The position numbers were made by a program, and so were the translations under genes. Of a stretch of DNA of 59,388 bases, positions 44,237-51,298 are shown piece by piece. The notes beneath the pieces are model-generated. The model was not told the origin of the DNA. It worked only from the letters and a program-made list of their open reading frames with translations, and ran no database searches. The stretch is taken from NCBI GenBank assembly GCA_008123405.1, contig VSSA01000025.1, forward strand, positions 1-59,388, in the 5' to 3' direction. This stretch comes from Nocardioides sp. BGMRC 2183. GTDB lineage: Bacteria; Actinomycetota; Actinomycetes; Propionibacteriales; Nocardioidaceae. The stretch's first letter is position 1. The number at the start of each line of letters is the position of its first letter.

Positions 44237-44265
44237 GCAGGCCGCCAGGAAACCTGGCGGCCTGC
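44237..44265. terminator. strong bidirectional hairpin terminator
   Basis: A perfect 13-bp stem (44237-44249 with 44253-44265; GCAGGCCGCCAGG) encloses an AAA loop between convergent genes. No U-run follows on either strand. A further small hairpin (GAGCGACATCGCTC) lies at about 44308-44321. Confidence 0.7.
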
Positions 44266-44324
44266 AAATGTCAACCGCGAGCGCGGCAGCGTGGCGCGAG
44301 CGACATCGCTCGGCCCATCCAAAC

Positions 44325-45200
44325 TCAGTCCTGCTGGAGGATCGCCAGGATCCGGAGCAGGTTGGTGTAGATCCAGACCAGGCTGACCAGCAGCCCGAAC
44401 GAGGCGCGCCACGACTCCCGGGCGGGGAGGCCGTTGGCGATGCCCTGCTCGACGAAGTCGAAGTCGAGGATCAGCATGAAGACACCGAGGACCAGGCCCG
44501 CGATCGAGAAGACCAGGCCCAGACCGTTGAGGGCGAAGATGCCGGCGCCACCACCGAAGAGGCTGATCACCAGCTGCATCAGGCTGAGCGCGACCATGCC
44601 GAACATGGCGGCGATGACGAAGGTGCGGAACTTCTGGCCGACCTTGATGTTGAAGAACTTGTACGCCGCGAGCGTGCCCGCGAACGCCGCGAAGGTACCG
44701 ATCACGGCCTGCACGACGATGCCGCCGTAGGCGGAGTCCGGGGTGGTGAACATCGCGTCGTAGAACTTGCTGATCGCACCGAGGGCGACACCCTCAGCGA
44801 CCGCGAACGCGATCACCAGCGCCGGGCTGATGATCTTCTTGAACGAGTTGACCAGCGACAAGATGAAGGCCGCGCCTGCGCCGACCAGCATCGCGCCGGA
44901 GAGGATGCCGACGGCCTCCTCGCTCTCGATGGCCGGGGTCATGAACCAGGTGATCGCCGCGGCGAGGATCGTGATGCCCAGCGTGATCGCCGTGGTCTGG
45001 ACCACCGAGTCGATGGTCATCCGGTCGGTGCGCTGCTGGACCGGCGGGGCGCCGAAGCCGGCGGTCTGGCCGTCGCCGTAGCCGGGCTGTCCCTGCGCGT
45101 AGCCGGGGTAGGCACCGCCGTCGCCGTAGGTGGCCTGGCCGTAGCCGCCGCCCCGGTTGAACTCCTCGGACCGGCTGAACACCGGGTTGTTGCTCTGCAT
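44325..45200 (-). CDS. Bax inhibitor-1/YccA family membrane protein
   Basis: 291 residues. A Gly/Tyr/Gln-rich N-terminal tail of about 55 residues is followed by seven transmembrane helices. The family segments FVIAAMFGMVALSL and ILDFDFVEQGI carry acidic residues like the aspartates that gate cation leak in BsYetJ. The ATG has GGAGGAG nine bases upstream. It is a stand-alone gene, convergent with the SGNH hydrolase. Confidence 0.92.
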   Translation of the reverse strand: MQSNNPVFSRSEEFNRGGGYGQATYGDGGAYPGYAQGQPGYGDGQTAGFGAPPVQQRTDRMTIDSVVQTTAITLGITILAAAITWFMTPAIESEEAVGILSGAMLVGAGAAFILSLVNSFKKIISPALVIAFAVAEGVALGAISKFYDAMFTTPDSAYGGIVVQAVIGTFAAFAGTLAAYKFFNIKVGQKFRTFVIAAMFGMVALSLMQLVISLFGGGAGIFALNGLGLVFSIAGLVLGVFMLILDFDFVEQGIANGLPARESWRASFGLLVSLVWIYTNLLRILAILQQD

Positions 45201-45320
45201 GGTCTCCTCCGCAGGGAAACTGGTGTCGGGCCCCTCAGTCTAGGGGTCTGATACCGATGAAACGTACGGCCTCGCCGTTCCGTTCCCGCACTCGGCCCGG
45301 GGTTTCGGCGCTCCGGCGGC

Positions 45321-46847
45321 TCACCGCCCCTGGATCCGCACGGTCACCACACGGCCGGAACGCGGCCGGACGTGGAGCAGGCCGTGCGGGCGCCGTACGG
45401 CGTGCCCGTTCCTGACCCGCACCCGGTAGCCGTCGGGGTAGTGCAACGGGCTGACGAAGAGCTCGGTCGGTGCCTGGATCCGTCGGTCGGGTCGATACCT
45501 GAAGACGAAGTCGCCGCTGCGGGCGTCGAACGTCATCCGCACAGGAGTGCCGGCCACCGCCCGGGCGTAGGTGCGCACCAGCCGGCGCAGCTTGGCCCGC
45601 TTGACCGACGTCAGATCGGCGTCGTCGGCGAACATGCCCTGCGCCTCGTCGGCGGTGGTCGGGTCACGCCACTGCTTGTAGGCCCAATGGGTCCACCCCA
45701 TCAGGTGTTCGTCGGCGACGGCGGCGTCGATCTCGACGGCGCGGAGGTTGTCACTGGCGCCCCACTCGCTCATCATCGGCGCCGCATGGATCCGCGCAGC
45801 CTGATCCAGCGCGGTGACGTTGCGGTCGCGGGAGAACTCCCAGCAGTTCTCCACGTCGCCGATCGGCAGCCCCTGGGACTCCAGGAAGACGTCCTGGCAA
45901 TAGTTGTGCCAGGAGTAGCCGAGCTGCCGCTCACCTGCCATCGGCTCGAGGAAGGTGGGAATCAGCTGCCCTGCGCTGAGCTGCTGGGGCTCCCACCAGA
46001 CCAGGTTGTCACGGTCGACCTCGCGGATCGCGGCGGTGACCCGCTCGTAGGCCGGCTGGAGCTCCTTGACATAGGACGCCTTGCAGCCGGTGGTCAGACA
46101 GGAGAGCCACTCCAGTCCCATCCACGGCTCGTTGATCAGGTCGTAGCCCATCAGGTAGGGCTGGTCACGCCACCAGCGCGCGGCGACCTGCCAGGCCGCC
46201 GCCCAGTCGTCGATGCCTCCGTGCTCGTCGGCCCAGAACTCGTCGAAGACCCGGGAGTTCTCGGGGGTCCAGTAGCCGATCGGGAACGGCAGGTTGAGCG
46301 GCGGCAGGGCGCCGAGCACTGCGGGACGGTGCAGTGCCCAGTCCGGCACGCCCTCCCCGCCGTAGATCTCGTGCCACTGGTCCTGGTGCAGGTCGAGCTG
46401 CATCCAGATCCGTTGCTCGGCGAGCAGATCCATGACCCGCTGCCAGCGGCGCCGGTAGGACGGGTCGCCTCTCCCGGGCTTCTGCGGTGTCAGGCCCGCC
46501 CACAGGGTGCCGAGTCGTACCCCGTTGAAGCCGTGGCGCCGCAGCCACCGGGCGTCACGACGGGTGAAGCCCTCTGCCGTCGCCGGTGGCGCGTAGGGGT
46601 CGAGCTTCCAGACCAGGTTGAAGCCGTGCAGGATCACCACCCGGCCCTGACGGTCCACCAGCCAACGCCCCTTCCTCCGCAACTGCGGAGGATGCTGGTC
46701 CCGTTGGCCGACCGAGACCGACCGCGGATCTGACTCCTGGTCGGCCCCGGTGCCTGGCTCCGCACGGGCCGGGCCCGGTGCTCCCGTCACCAGAACGACC
46801 AGGACGAGGGCGATCATCGACGCGGTTCGCAGGCGCACGACGGGCAC
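45321..46847 (-). CDS. secreted glycoside hydrolase family 5 enzyme (endoglycoceramidase-like)
   Basis: 508 residues. A signal peptide (MPVVRLRTAS, then IALVLVVLVTGAPGPARA) precedes a GH5 barrel. The acid/base Glu240 is in GYDLINEPW and the nucleophile Glu361 in APMMSEWGAS, both hallmarks of the clan. The barrel with LHGFNLVWK and HQDQWHEIYGGEG most resembles endoglycoceramidase-type GH5. A small beta domain ends the protein. It probably cleaves a glycan or glycolipid outside the cell; the substrate is uncertain. The start is the GTG at 46847 with a weak ribosome site; a GTG three codons later is possible. Confidence 0.85.
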   Translation of the reverse strand: MPVVRLRTASMIALVLVVLVTGAPGPARAEPGTGADQESDPRSVSVGQRDQHPPQLRRKGRWLVDRQGRVVILHGFNLVWKLDPYAPPATAEGFTRRDARWLRRHGFNGVRLGTLWAGLTPQKPGRGDPSYRRRWQRVMDLLAEQRIWMQLDLHQDQWHEIYGGEGVPDWALHRPAVLGALPPLNLPFPIGYWTPENSRVFDEFWADEHGGIDDWAAAWQVAARWWRDQPYLMGYDLINEPWMGLEWLSCLTTGCKASYVKELQPAYERVTAAIREVDRDNLVWWEPQQLSAGQLIPTFLEPMAGERQLGYSWHNYCQDVFLESQGLPIGDVENCWEFSRDRNVTALDQAARIHAAPMMSEWGASDNLRAVEIDAAVADEHLMGWTHWAYKQWRDPTTADEAQGMFADDADLTSVKRAKLRRLVRTYARAVAGTPVRMTFDARSGDFVFRYRPDRRIQAPTELFVSPLHYPDGYRVRVRNGHAVRRPHGLLHVRPRSGRVVTVRIQGR

Positions 46848-46874
46848 AACGAGCGTGTCGCCCGAAGGTGAGGG

Positions 46875-47564
46875 TCAGCCGCGTCGCAGCCGCACCACCG
46901 TGTCGCGGACCTCGATCGGACCGTCCGGCATCTGCTGGACCCGGTCCTGGGCGGCGGCGACTTCGACCTGCCACCCGCTGTCCGGGCCGCCGGCGCCCAG
47001 GGCCGCCAGCACGCGCTCGGGATCGAAGAGCAGTCCGGGGCCATGGCTGTGCCGGGCGCCGGAGGTGACGTCGTCGGGGTGGTGGGCGGTGACGAGCAGT
47101 CGCCCGCCGGGTGCGACGGCGTCCGCGATGCCGGTGTAGATCGCGTCGAAGTCCGGCGACGGCACGTGCAGGAAGCTGACCGTGACCAGGTCGAAGTGTT
47201 CACCGGGCACGGGGCGCGGGTCGGCGAGGGCGTCGTAGAGGCCGACCTTGACCCGGTCGTCCACGTCGGCCTCGATCGCGTGCTCGGCGACCTTGTCCAA
47301 GGCCACCTGGGAGACGTCGACTGCGGTGACCTGCCAACCACGGCCGGCGAGCCAGATGACGTCGCCGCCCTCGCCGCAGGCGACGTCGAGCGCCCTGCCC
47401 GGAGCCAGATCCGCGGCCTGCTCGACGAGCCGCTGGTTGGGCCGGCCGCTCCAGACCCGGTCGCCGGAGTAGCGCTCGTCCCAGGCGGAGGCGCTGAGCG
47501 CTTCGCGGAGCTCGGCGAGCGTCGGCTCCTGACCGTGCTGATCGTCGGTGTGCTGGTGCGTCAT
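46875..47564 (-). CDS. class I SAM-dependent methyltransferase
   Basis: 229 residues. The SAM motif ALDVACGEGGDVIWLA is followed by VTAVDVSQVALDK, and later by HFDLVTVSFLHV and APGGRLLVTAH. The N-terminal WDERYSGDRVWSGRPNQRL is typical of TehB/thiopurine-type or UbiE-like methyltransferases found widely in actinobacteria. The substrate is unknown. It lies 27 bases upstream of the GH5 gene on the same strand and may be co-transcribed with it. Confidence 0.88.
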   Translation of the reverse strand: MTHQHTDDQHGQEPTLAELREALSASAWDERYSGDRVWSGRPNQRLVEQAADLAPGRALDVACGEGGDVIWLAGRGWQVTAVDVSQVALDKVAEHAIEADVDDRVKVGLYDALADPRPVPGEHFDLVTVSFLHVPSPDFDAIYTGIADAVAPGGRLLVTAHHPDDVTSGARHSHGPGLLFDPERVLAALGAGGPDSGWQVEVAAAQDRVQQMPDGPIEVRDTVVRLRRG

Positions 47565-47698
47565 GCGGCCACTCTCCCGGTTCAGGTCGACCTGACGTCA
47601 AGCCGTCCCCGACTGCTGACGATCTGCTGTGCGCAGTGGAACGCTGCTGGCGGCGGATTCGATCGGTGTCGACGGCGTGAGCGACGCAGGCTGGGCCC

Positions 47699-48337
47699 AT
47701 GAGTGAACAGATCAGGCTCTTCGACGACCGGCAGCGACGCGAGCTGCTGCAACAACGTGTGGCGGTGCTCGACGGAGTGCTCGACGACGACAACGGCGTA
47801 CTCCTGGCGAGTCATCTGGTGGCGCTGGCGGCCGATGATCCGGTCGCCGACATCGCCCTGTGGATCCACTCCCCCGGCGGATCGGTCCCGGCGATGTTGG
47901 CGATCCGGGACGTGATGCGGCTGGTCCCGTGCGACGTGGCGACCCTCGCCTTGGGCGTCGCCTGCAGCGCCGGGCAGTTCCTGCTCTCCTCCGGCACGCC
48001 CGGCAAGCGTCGCGCCCTGCCGCACGCACGCATCCTGATGCACCAGGGGTCCGCGGGGATCGGCGGGACCGCGGTGGATGTCGAGCTCCAGGCCGAGGAC
48101 CTGCGCTACACCCGCGACATCGTGCTGGCGCTGATCGCCGAGGACACCGGTCAGCCGCTGGAGCGGGTCTTCGAGAACTCCCTCCACGATCGCTGGTACA
48201 GCGCGGCCCAGGCGTTGGACTACGGGTTCATCGACGAGATCGTCGACTCCTTCGACCACCTGGCTCCGCCACGGCGCCGGGCCGGGCTGGGCACCTTCAC
48301 CGCCGGAGTCGGTACGACGCAGGGGGCCGGCCGATGA
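47699..48337 (+). CDS. ClpP-like protease subunit with complete catalytic triad
   Basis: 212 residues. Ser90 in GVACSAGQFLL, His115 in ARILMHQ and Asp164 in LHDRWYS match the ClpP triad by position. SPGGSV (59-63) is the oxyanion strand. The N-terminal helix that packs on the axial pore is present. Its ATG overlaps no upstream gene; about 57 bases before it is CGCTGCTGGCG (47642-47652), similar to known ClgR operators (one mismatch to CGCYNANRGCG). The next gene is a second ClpP overlapping by four bases, so they should form mixed rings, as ClpP1P2 or ClpP3P4 do in other actinobacteria. Confidence 0.93.
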   Translation: MSEQIRLFDDRQRRELLQQRVAVLDGVLDDDNGVLLASHLVALAADDPVADIALWIHSPGGSVPAMLAIRDVMRLVPCDVATLALGVACSAGQFLLSSGTPGKRRALPHARILMHQGSAGIGGTAVDVELQAEDLRYTRDIVLALIAEDTGQPLERVFENSLHDRWYSAAQALDYGFIDEIVDSFDHLAPPRRRAGLGTFTAGVGTTQGAGR

Positions 48338-48933
48338 CCAGCTACACGATCCCGAACGTGATCGCCCAGCACCCGCGCGGCGAGCGGATCATGGACGTCT
48401 ACTCCCACCTGCTCACTGAACGGGTGGTCTACCTCGGCACCGCGATCGACGCCGGCGTGGCGAACGCCCTCGTCGCGCAACTGCTCTACCTCGAGGCCGA
48501 CGACCCCGACCGCGACATCCAGCTCTACATCAACTGCGAGGGCGGTGACCCGAGCGCGATGCTGGCCATCCACGACACATTGCGCTACATCCGACCCCAG
48601 GTCGCCACCACGTGCGTGGGCCAGGCAGTCGCGGTCGGCGCCGTGCTGCTCGCAGCGGGCACTCCCGGCAAGCGCGCGGCACTCCCCCACGCCCGGGTCG
48701 TGCTGCACCAACCGTCGGCCCAAGGCCGTGGCGCCATCCCCGACCTGATCCTGGCCGCCGACGAGGTGGTGCGGGTGCGCGGCGACATCGAGCGGATCCT
48801 GGCTCATAGCACCGGGCAGGAGGTGGCGACTCTGCGCGCCGACACCGACCACGACCGGGTCTTCACAGCCGAGGGCGCCCGGCAATACGGGCTTCTCGAC
48901 CACGTGATCGCCGAGCGACCTCGAGAGGTATAG
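48334..48933 (+). CDS. ClpP paralogue lacking the catalytic serine (ClpR-like)
   Basis: 199 residues. The body is a typical ClpP: His125 in ARVVLHQ and Asp174 in DHDRVF are kept. The serine block reads VGQAVAVGAVLLAAG where the family has GQAAS, so position 100 is Ala (GCG codon, one base from TCG). INSPGG is changed to INCEGG (residues 66-71). The subunit should be unable to hydrolyse peptide bonds on its own. As with cyanobacterial ClpR it may be structural or control pore opening when mixed with the active subunit encoded upstream (inference). The ATG overlaps the upstream stop. Confidence 0.93.
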   Translation: MTSYTIPNVIAQHPRGERIMDVYSHLLTERVVYLGTAIDAGVANALVAQLLYLEADDPDRDIQLYINCEGGDPSAMLAIHDTLRYIRPQVATTCVGQAVAVGAVLLAAGTPGKRAALPHARVVLHQPSAQGRGAIPDLILAADEVVRVRGDIERILAHSTGQEVATLRADTDHDRVFTAEGARQYGLLDHVIAERPREV

Positions 48934-48936
48934 GGC

Positions 48937-50241
48937 TCAGGTCCGTCGGTGGTAGCGGTGGTCGCCGGTGGGGAGTTTGCTGACGGTGTAGGCGGGGTCG
49001 TGTTCGAGGTGGTGGTGGAAGGAGCAGAGCAGGACGCCGTCTTTGAGGTCGGTCTTTCCGCCTTGGGACCAGGGGTCCAGATGGTGTGCTTCGCACCAGC
49101 GGGCGGGGATGGTGCAGCCCTCGGCCCGGCAGCACTTGTCGCGAAGTTGGAGTGCTTTGCGCTGCGCGGGTGAGAACAGGCGCTGGGCGCGTCCTAGGTC
49201 CAGGACTTCGGACTTGCCGCCGAGCACGACGGGGAGGATCTTCGCGGTACACGCCAGACGCCGGACGTGGGCAGCACTGATCTGCTGCTCGCCCCCGCTG
49301 TCGGTGGTGGGGTCGAGGAGCCCGGCGGCGCCGAGGTCCTTGGTGAGCTGATCGTGGTCGATGTTCACGATCACGGTGGTCGCATCGCCACCATGGGCGG
49401 GGAGCTTGTTGGGGTCGAGGTGCTCCAACAACGCGCAGAACGCGAGGCCGCGGGCGTGGTGTTGCGGCAGCCGTTCCGCATCCGGGTTGCCGGCTTCCTC
49501 GTGCAGGGAGTGATGGCGGGGTGAGGTGTAGGCATCCAGATACGTCGCCAACCGGGCCGCGATCGGGTCGGGCACCAGGGCGGTGATCCGGGTCAATCCG
49601 GGGGTGTCACCGTGGGGCCGCATCTTCAGCGAGGTCTTCGCACGCGCGGCGGCGTCCAGGGCGGCCAGCCGCTTCGCGTCCTCGGCCTCAGCGACCTCGG
49701 GAGCCACGACGTACAGGATCCGGTCGGCCAACAGCCGCAGGTGACGCGGACCGAACCCACCCTCAGGGACCTCATCCTTGTCACCGGTGCCGTAGCCGAC
49801 CAGGTCCCGCTCAGCCCGTTCCCGGACATCAACACCGACCCTGGGAGGCAACGCATCCAACCCGGACACGATCACCCGCGCCTGCTCCAACGACAGTGCT
49901 CCACGCGCCATCGCTTCCGCCACCCGGGGCCACGCGCGGTCCACCGACCCAGCGACCTTGAGCTCCGAGCGGAGCCGGGCGGGTTCGGTCCCGGTCTGCA
50001 GTGCGACCCACCCCGCGACATCCCGTGCCCCATGCGCCGACGCAACATCGCCGGATGCTGCCATCGTCCGCATCCGCAGCTCGGTCACCTGCGCTTCCAG
50101 GGCGACCAGCTCGGTCAGCAGCCGCTCCCGCTCGCCCTGGCTCAGAAACCCGGGTTGGGCTTCAGCCACCCCCGCCAACCCGGCACGCGCGTCCAGGACC
50201 GCGGTGGTGATGCGGTCGGTGCGAGTGCCGAGGATCGACAT
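48937..50241 (-). CDS. DUF222/HNH endonuclease-domain protein (13E12 type)
   Basis: 434 residues. The DUF222 domain fills the first 300 residues (SQGERERLLTELVALEAQV, GALSLEQARVIVSGLDALP). The HNH site follows, with CCRAEGC, ARWCEAHHLDPW, GGKTDLKDGVLLCSFHHH. Proteins of this group belong to the 13E12 repeat family, which is multi-copy and often mobile in actinobacteria. The ATG has GGAAGG nine bases upstream. A LexA-like box lies about 50 bases before the start (50292-50307), so SOS control is likely. It sits three bases after the ClpP operon on the opposite strand. Confidence 0.92.
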   Translation of the reverse strand: MSILGTRTDRITTAVLDARAGLAGVAEAQPGFLSQGERERLLTELVALEAQVTELRMRTMAASGDVASAHGARDVAGWVALQTGTEPARLRSELKVAGSVDRAWPRVAEAMARGALSLEQARVIVSGLDALPPRVGVDVRERAERDLVGYGTGDKDEVPEGGFGPRHLRLLADRILYVVAPEVAEAEDAKRLAALDAAARAKTSLKMRPHGDTPGLTRITALVPDPIAARLATYLDAYTSPRHHSLHEEAGNPDAERLPQHHARGLAFCALLEHLDPNKLPAHGGDATTVIVNIDHDQLTKDLGAAGLLDPTTDSGGEQQISAAHVRRLACTAKILPVVLGGKSEVLDLGRAQRLFSPAQRKALQLRDKCCRAEGCTIPARWCEAHHLDPWSQGGKTDLKDGVLLCSFHHHLEHDPAYTVSKLPTGDHRYHRRT

Positions 50242-50291
50242 GAAACGGGGCCTTCCGAGGAGCGTTTCGGTTGCCCTGATTCTACGCTGAT

Positions 50292-50307
50292 TCGAACTGG
50301 TGTTCTA
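50292..50307 (-). promoter_or_regulatory. SOS (LexA) box of the HNH gene
   Basis: TCGAACTGGTGTTCTA fits the actinobacterial consensus TCGAAC-N4-GTTCGA with one clear mismatch. It lies 51 to 66 bases upstream of the ATG at 50241. Similar boxes are known upstream of 13E12 genes in mycobacteria. Confidence 0.7.
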
Positions 50308-50384
50308 GTGGCCAGGCGAAGCTTGTGGACCTATTTTCCCAGGTCAACGAACGTTTTCCACAGCTCGGGCCGGCACAGTGGCTG

Positions 50385-50670
50385 TCATGTCGCACGACAT
50401 CGGTGACGGTTGTGCATCAGGACATCGGTGACACTTCCGGCGTGCCGTCGATCGTGTCACTGGCACATGATCTTCCCGGGCCGCGGGCGTCGCACGGGCT
50501 GAGCGGAAGAGGAAGTCACGCTCGGCCCGGCGTCGGTTCGTCTACCCCGCGCCGAATGCCTGCTGGCAGCTCGATGCCACCGAGTACGTCCTGGCCGGTG
50601 GACGTAAGAGATCGCGCGGAGTGTTCGACAAGCAGCGGTTGGCCGAATCCAGATTCGTCACCGATGTCCC
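50385..50670. mobile_element. degenerate IS481-family insertion element, internally deleted
   Basis: The motif GTCACCGATGTC occurs three times: inverted at 50396-50407 and 50421-50432, and direct at 50657-50668. These look like the two ends of one element in opposite orientation; double copies at an end are typical for IS481 ends. Between them lies a broken transposase segment. The whole remnant is about 290 bases, too short for an active copy. Confidence 0.6.
50492..50670 (+). pseudogene. IS481-like transposase fragment
   Basis: In frame with 50504 the sequence reads RFVYPAPNACWQLDATEYVL, matching the start of an integrase core; the Asp in QLDATEY fits the first DDE residue. Both ends of the gene are missing. 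The rest of 50308-50750, outside this fragment, shows no coding signal. Confidence 0.6.
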
Positions 50671-50750
50671 GAGTCGCCACGGGCCGGCAATGCGACCGGC
50701 AGCGCCGTTCGCCGCGGTGCCCCTCCACGGACCACGTCACTGAGCTTGCT

Positions 50751-51131
50751 TCAGGCAGCCAGCGCGTAGGCGGAGGCGACCGGACGCGCGGGGGCGACGC
50801 GCCGGGCCGGCCTCATCGCCGCCAACTCGCCGGCGACCGCGGAGGTGAGGTCGAGCAGCGTGGTGTCGAGCGCACCGGCCACCGCCGCGATCATCTCACT
50901 GGAGGGCTCCTTGAGACCCCGTTCGATCTCGGAGAGGTACTGCGGCGAGATCCCGGCTCGCTCGGCGGTCTCGGTCAGCGTCTCCTCGCGCTCCCGGCGC
51001 AGCCGACGCAGCCGACCGCCGAGCAGATCGCGCCAGAGCGGCTCGGCAGCCGTTGTGTCCGGACTGCTGTCGCGGGCGGGATCTGCCGGCGCGAGTCGGA
51101 GGGGCGGAACGGGTGCGGTGTGCTCGGCCAT
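50751..51131 (-). CDS. PopR/ClgR-like XRE regulator ending in YALAA
   Basis: 126 residues. A variable Pro/Ala-rich N-terminus is followed by an XRE helix-turn-helix at about 40-95 (RLRRLRREREETLTETAERA, then SPQYLSEIERGLKEPS), the exact type of ClgR and PopR, which control clp genes in actinobacteria. The C-terminus is VASAYALAA. YALAA is also the end of the E. coli ssrA tag, a degradation signal for Clp proteases. In Streptomyces, ClgR and PopR are destroyed by ClpP through C-terminal Ala residues. The ClpP pair at 47.7-48.9 kb is the likely target. The start ATG has TACGAT five bases upstream, so the mRNA may be leaderless. Confidence 0.85.
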   Translation of the reverse strand: MAEHTAPVPPLRLAPADPARDSSPDTTAAEPLWRDLLGGRLRRLRREREETLTETAERAGISPQYLSEIERGLKEPSSEMIAAVAGALDTTLLDLTSAVAGELAAMRPARRVAPARPVASAYALAA

Positions 51132-51136
51132 GCCTC

Positions 51137-51142
51137 ATCGTA
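51137..51142 (-). promoter_or_regulatory. -10 box of the PopR/ClgR-like gene
   Basis: TACGAT on the minus strand, five bases before the ATG at 51131. The intervening GAGGC is too close to the ATG for a normal ribosome site. Confidence 0.4.
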
Positions 51143-51218
51143 GGTCGCTGGACGGCGCCCGCACCCGGCGTCGTACCGGACTCTGCTGAGAGCAGAACCC
51201 GCTGACGTAGGTGGTCGG

Positions 51219-51292
51219 TGCCCCCGCTGGGACTCGAACCCAGACTGAAGCGTTTTTAAGACGCCGTCCTCTGCCGGTTGGGATACGGGGGC
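51219..51292 (-). tRNA. class I tRNA with anticodon UAA (Leu by anticodon, fold unusual)
   Basis: 74 bases on the minus strand. Acceptor stem GCCCCCG pairs with CGGGGGC, with discriminator A. The D stem has three pairs, TCC with GGA. The anticodon stem GGCGT pairs with ACGCT (one G-U), with loop CTTAAAA, hence anticodon UAA. The variable loop is only TCAGT, and the T arm is CTGGG TTCGAGT CCCAG. Bacterial tRNA-Leu normally has a long variable arm, which is absent here. The encoded CCA is not complete. It may be a real but odd tRNA, or a decayed one; the amino acid identity is uncertain. Confidence 0.85.
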
Positions 51293-51298
51293 TGGGGA

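Noticed and set aside
51137-51190. ClgR-type operator upstream of the XRE gene (CGCTGGACGGCG)
   Set aside because: The half-site spacing is one base longer than the known operator form, so I do not call it. The better box is in front of the first clpP.
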